NCBI GenBank assembly: GCA_023434465.1
Contig: JAEYSQ010000206.1
Span: 1 to 7,922 of the forward strand
DNA from: Actinomycetes bacterium
Lineage (GTDB): Bacteria; Actinomycetota; Thermoleophilia; Solirubrobacterales; 70-9
DNA: 7,922 nt
Direction: 5' to 3'
Shown here: one piece after another, positions 5,127 through 7,922 of the stretch
How the letters are laid out: each line of letters starts with the position of its first letter
How positions within the stretch are numbered: the stretch's first letter is position 1
Program-made: the position numbers and the translations under genes
Notes under the pieces: model-generated
Told to the model about the DNA's origin: nothing
Databases searched by the model: none
The model's input: the letters and a program-made list of their open reading frames with translations, nothing else

Positions 5127-6352
5127 CCGCGGCCCTGCGGCGGTCCTTCGACTCCCTTCAGGTCCCAAACTTCCGCCGCTACTTCAAGGGACAGGTCGTT
5201 TCCCTCTCGGGGAACTGGATGCAGACCGTGGCCGAGGTATGGCTGATCCTCTCCCTCACCGGATCCGGTTTCGCGGTCGGCATCGCGACCGCACTCCAGT
5301 TCCTGCCGATCATGATCTTCGGGGCGCTCGGTGGTTCGCTCGCCGACCGCTTCGCCAAACGGGATCTTCTGATCGTCACGCAGGCCCTGCTGATGTTGCC
5401 GCCGCTGGCCATGCTCGCAATCACGGTGAGCGGGGTGGTGACTCCGATGATGATCTTCGGGCTGATCCTGGTCCGGGGCAGTCTGCTCGCAATCGACAAC
5501 CCGGCCCGCCAGGCCTTCGTCATGGAGATGGTCGGCCCGGACCGGATCGTCAACGCGGTCAGCCTCAACAGCGTCATCGTCCACTCAGCCCGGGTCGCAG
5601 GCCCAGCGGTTGCCGGCATCCTGATCGCGACGGTCGGAGTCGCTCCCTGCTTCGGGCTGAACGCGGCCACCTTCCTGGTCATGATCTGGGCGCTTCGCGG
5701 CATGGACCGTCGCCGCCTGGCCGAACCGCCGGTCACCGATGGGCGCGAGCGGGGGCGGGTCAGGGCCGCGGTCCGGCACGTCATGGAGACGCCCGAGCTG
5801 GCCATGCCGCTGCTGCTCATGGCACTGGTCGGAACCCTGGGCCTGAACTTTCAGGTGATCCTGCCGCTACTTGCCCGGCTCACTTTCGATGGGGGCGCGA
5901 GTTCATACGCGGTCCTTGTCTCGGCAATGGGCGCGGGTTCCGTGGTCGGGGCCCTGGTCACCGGAGCCCGGGGAAAGACCGGCATGGGTGTGATCGCCGG
6001 ATCCGCGCTCGCCTTCGGGGGGCTGGCAATGGCCGCGGCACTGATGCCGAGCCTCGCCTCGGAGGTGCCGGTGCTGGCGCTGCTTGGAGCCTCGGCGGTG
6101 ACTTTCGCCGCGGCGATCAACTCGACGATCCAGCTGGCGGTCGCGCCCGAGATGCGCGGCCGGGTGATGGCGCTCTACTCGGTCGTCTTTCTCGGAACGA
6201 CCCCGATCGGGGGTCCGCTGGTCGGGTTCATCTCGGAAGCCGCAGATCCCCGGCTCGCGCTGGCGCTGGCTTCGCTTTCCGGTGTGATCGCCGCTGCCGG
6301 CGCCTGGCGAATCAGCCTGCGGGGCGCCCGTCGTGAACTGAATCCGGTCTGA
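5123..6352 (+). CDS. MFS transporter, MFS_3/EntS-like exporter
   Basis: A 409-residue integral membrane protein, probably a proton-coupled exporter of a small molecule or drug. About twelve hydrophobic segments can be counted in two halves, separated by a basic central loop (192-222, MDRRRLAEP...GRERGRVR). Typical MFS_3 features are VPNFRRYFKGQVVSLSGNW (14-32), motif A after helix 2 (GGSLADRFAKR, 70-80), RGSLLAIDNPARQAF (118-132) in the first half, and PEMRGRVMALY (342-352) followed by the glycine-rich GTTPIGGPLVG (358-368) in the second. Length is normal. The TTG start shares TTGA with the regulator's TGA stop, and a G-run (5113-5118) lies just upstream as ribosome-binding site. That start leaves the usual short lead before the conserved VPNFRRYF. 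The MarR-exporter pairing suggests the exporter expels the regulator's ligand. Substrate is not predictable. Confidence 0.9.
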   Translation: MTAALRRSFDSLQVPNFRRYFKGQVVSLSGNWMQTVAEVWLILSLTGSGFAVGIATALQFLPIMIFGALGGSLADRFAKRDLLIVTQALLMLPPLAMLAITVSGVVTPMMIFGLILVRGSLLAIDNPARQAFVMEMVGPDRIVNAVSLNSVIVHSARVAGPAVAGILIATVGVAPCFGLNAATFLVMIWALRGMDRRRLAEPPVTDGRERGRVRAAVRHVMETPELAMPLLLMALVGTLGLNFQVILPLLARLTFDGGASSYAVLVSAMGAGSVVGALVTGARGKTGMGVIAGSALAFGGLAMAAALMPSLASEVPVLALLGASAVTFAAAINSTIQLAVAPEMRGRVMALYSVVFLGTTPIGGPLVGFISEAADPRLALALASLSGVIAAAGAWRISLRGARRELNPV

Positions 6353-6374
6353 CCTTCCCGGACTGAGGCTTTTT
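6343..6374 (+). terminator. Possible weak terminator after the exporter gene
   Basis: TCCGG (6343-6347) can pair with CCGGA (6358-6362) around a 10-nt loop that includes the TGA stop (6350-6352). TTTTT follows at 6370-6374 but is 7 nt away from the stem. A shorter stem, CCTT with GAGG (6353-6356 with 6365-6368), sits closer to the T-run. Either would be weak. The rest of the gap to 6413 has no clear promoter. Confidence 0.25.
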
Positions 6375-6412
6375 CGGGACGCCGATCCGCAACCGGATAG
6401 CCTGATCGCAGC

Positions 6413-7816
6413 GTGATCCACAAGGCAACTGGATACTGGGTCCACGAGGCGGGCCCCCAGCCCCGCTTTCCGTCGCTGGAGGGCAAGCAAAGTTTTGACG
6501 TGGTCGTGGTCGGCGGCGGATTCACCGGGCTCTGGACCGCGTTTCACCTCAAGCGCGCGGAGCCGGACCTCAAGGTCGGACTGCTCGAGTCGCACCGGAT
6601 CGGCCACGGGCCGAGCGGCCGCAACGGAGGATTCGTCGACGCGATGTGGGTCAGCTTCGCCAGCCTGGTCGCCCGCTACGGCGAAGCTCCGGCGCTGAAG
6701 CTCGCCCGGGCTTCGGAACGTTCGGTCGCCCAGGTCGGCGAGTTCCTTGAGCAGCACGGGATCGACGCCTGGTACCGGCAGTCTGGCTACCTCAACGTAT
6801 CCACGGCCCCCGCCTGGGACGGCACCTGGGAATCCAACCTCGAGGCGATGCGTTCAGCCGGGGTAACCGAAGGTCCCCGCGAACTGACTACCCCCGAAGT
6901 CCAGGCCATCTGCGCTTCCCCCGCCTTCCGCGGCGGGGTCCATTACGGCGCCGCGGCGACCGTACAGCCCGCCCGTCTGGCCTTCGGTATCCGGGATGCT
7001 AACCGGGACCTGGGAGTAGAACTCTTCGAATCAAGTCCCGCGGTCCGAATCGAGGACAACGGGCCCGAAGTGAGGATCCAGACCCCGGGCGGCCGCGTGA
7101 CCGCCGGCCGGGACGTCCTGGCCAACGGTCCCGCGCTCGCCGGCGTGGGCTCGCCCCTTCGCTCCAACGTCACTCTTGCCTCCAGCCACATCGTCATCAC
7201 CGAACCGGTCCCCGAGGTCATCGAGGAACTGGGCTGGACCGGGGGCGAGGCGATCAGCGATTGCCGTTCGCTGCTGACCTACTTCCGCACCACGCCGGAC
7301 GGGCGCCTTGCCCTCGGCTGGGGCGGCGGCAGGATCGCGGCCGGCGGCCGCCGCTTCGGCCGGGCCGAGCTCGACGCGGATGTCGTCGCCGGCGTGATCG
7401 CGAACCTCCGGCGCTACTTTCCGATGCTGTCCGACCGCAGGATCGAGTACGCCTGGGGCGGTCCGATCGACGCCTCGGCGACCCACCTGCCGCATGTGGT
7501 CGAACTGCCGTCCGGCCGGACTTTCGCCGCCTTCGGCTACACCGGCAACGGCGTCGGTCCCTCGCAGATGGTCGGCCGGTCGCTCGCTTCGCTGGCGCTC
7601 GATCGCCGTGACGAGTACTCCGAGCTGGCCTTCGTCGAGCCCGCTTCGGCCCTGACCAAGGTGCCGCCCGAACCGTTCCGCTGGATCGGCGGCGCGATGA
7701 TCCGCGAAGCGATCGGCCGCAAAGAAGAAGCCCAACTTTCCGGCGCCCGACCGGACCCGATCAGTTCCGCGATCGCCAGGATCCCGGAACTGATCGGATT
7801 TCACATCGGTCGGTAG
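6413..7816 (+). CDS. FAD-dependent oxidoreductase, DAO family (amine/amino-acid oxidase-like)
   Basis: A 467-residue cytoplasmic flavoenzyme that probably oxidises an amine or N-substituted amino acid, as do glycine/sarcosine oxidases, DadA and gamma-glutamylputrescine oxidase (PuuB). The Rossmann FAD motif is DVVVVGGGFTGLWTA (29-43; glycines 34-36 and 39), and Glu59 at the end of the second strand (GLLES) fits the residue that binds the adenosine ribose. GHGPSGRNGGFVDA (64-77) is the DAO-family loop near the isoalloxazine. GYTGNGVGPSQMVGRSLA (375-392) is the C-terminal FAD-contacting segment. The tail (415-467) is basic and amphipathic and also has a look familiar from this family. A GTG start at 6413 leaves a 28-residue lead before the first strand; the ribosome-binding site is poor. 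It lies 60 bp after the exporter and might be partly cotranscribed with it. It converges on a betaine-type transporter gene, a hint that its substrate is a methylated amine. That hint is inference only. Confidence 0.88.
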   Translation: MIHKATGYWVHEAGPQPRFPSLEGKQSFDVVVVGGGFTGLWTAFHLKRAEPDLKVGLLESHRIGHGPSGRNGGFVDAMWVSFASLVARYGEAPALKLARASERSVAQVGEFLEQHGIDAWYRQSGYLNVSTAPAWDGTWESNLEAMRSAGVTEGPRELTTPEVQAICASPAFRGGVHYGAAATVQPARLAFGIRDANRDLGVELFESSPAVRIEDNGPEVRIQTPGGRVTAGRDVLANGPALAGVGSPLRSNVTLASSHIVITEPVPEVIEELGWTGGEAISDCRSLLTYFRTTPDGRLALGWGGGRIAAGGRRFGRAELDADVVAGVIANLRRYFPMLSDRRIEYAWGGPIDASATHLPHVVELPSGRTFAAFGYTGNGVGPSQMVGRSLASLALDRRDEYSELAFVEPASALTKVPPEPFRWIGGAMIREAIGRKEEAQLSGARPDPISSAIARIPELIGFHIGR

Positions 7817-7830
7817 AACCGGTCGCTTTT
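7807..7830 (+). terminator. Rho-independent-like terminator of the FAD oxidoreductase gene
   Basis: Positions 7807-7814 pair with 7818-7825 (CGGTCGGT with ACCGGTCG; eight pairs, two of them G-U) around the loop AGA. CTTTT follows at 7826-7830. The gene's TAG stop (7814-7816) is inside the hairpin. The T-run serves the plus strand and touches the stop codon of the convergent gene at 7829-7831. Confidence 0.5.
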
Positions 7831-7922
7831 ACTCCTCGATGTAGCCGCTGGCCACGAGGTAGTCGTGGGCCACGTCGGCGGGCTGCTGCTTGTCGAGGTC
7901 GACCCGCGCGTCGAGTTCCTGC
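7829..7922 (-). CDS. Partial ABC transporter substrate-binding protein, glycine-betaine/choline (OpuAC) type, C-terminus
   Basis: The minus strand carries an open frame ending at TAA (7829-7831). It covers the last 30 residues of a protein that continues beyond the right edge. The readable tail includes QELDARVDLDKQQPADVA and then HDYLVASGYIEE. The pattern of a short acidic VDLD segment, then PADVA, a helix and a final SGYI matches the C-termini of OpuAC/ProX/OsmF-type solute-binding proteins that deliver glycine betaine, choline or related quaternary amines to an ABC importer. With 30 residues the call is tentative. The only 3' spacing to the convergent FAD oxidoreductase is 12 bp, filled by that gene's terminator. 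Confidence 0.55.
   Translation of the reverse strand, partial: QELDARVDLDKQQPADVAHDYLVASGYIEE

Noticed and set aside
5029..6336. Long plus-strand open frame (435 codons) overlapping the MarR and exporter genes
   Set aside because: It reads as an Arg/Gly/Pro/His-rich protein without domains. The overlapping frame encodes a clear MFS transporter with its conserved motifs, so this is a frame shadow.
5903..6757. Minus-strand open frame crossing the exporter/oxidoreductase junction
   Set aside because: It spans two well-supported plus-strand genes and their gap, and its translation is compositionally biased without any domain.

Overview
The window looks like an ordinary stretch of chromosome from a high-GC actinobacterium. 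The best guess is class Thermoleophilia (Solirubrobacterales-like). This rests on base composition, the heavy use of GTG/TTG start codons, and the style of several proteins, notably a divergent NlpC/P60 domain and a GH113-type hydrolase. The lineage call comes from recognising protein style, not from a search. There is no sign of phage, transposon, integron, CRISPR array or RNA gene.

Layout. Positions 1-94 hold a strong hairpin, probably the end of an upstream transcription unit. Two plus-strand genes follow, 11 bp apart: a membrane-anchored GH113-like glycoside hydrolase (95-1228) and a luciferase-family flavin-dependent oxidoreductase (1240-2253). After a 115-bp gap comes a secreted coiled-coil NlpC/P60 protein (2369-3595). 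It converges, with a 4-bp stop-codon overlap, on a minus-strand voltage-gated-type ion channel (3592-4437) whose selectivity filter is not the standard potassium signature.

A 149-bp divergent, locally AT-rich region (4438-4586) separates the channel from a MarR-type regulator (4587-5126). It contains a near-consensus sigma-70-type promoter and several nested dyads that look like operators. The regulator is translationally coupled by a TTGA overlap to an MFS_3-type exporter (5123-6352). Together they form a typical self-regulated efflux operon, in which the regulator probably represses both genes until a small-molecule ligand releases it. A DAO-family FAD oxidoreductase (6413-7816) follows and ends in a terminator-like hairpin. 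Entering from the right edge on the minus strand is the C-terminus of what looks like a glycine-betaine/choline-type ABC transporter substrate-binding protein (7829-7922).

I do not see a clearly new multi-gene system. The points most worth a second look are the operator architecture at 4443-4527, the altered pore signature of the channel, the divergent catalytic region of the NlpC/P60 protein, and the repeated occurrence of dyads across stop codons.
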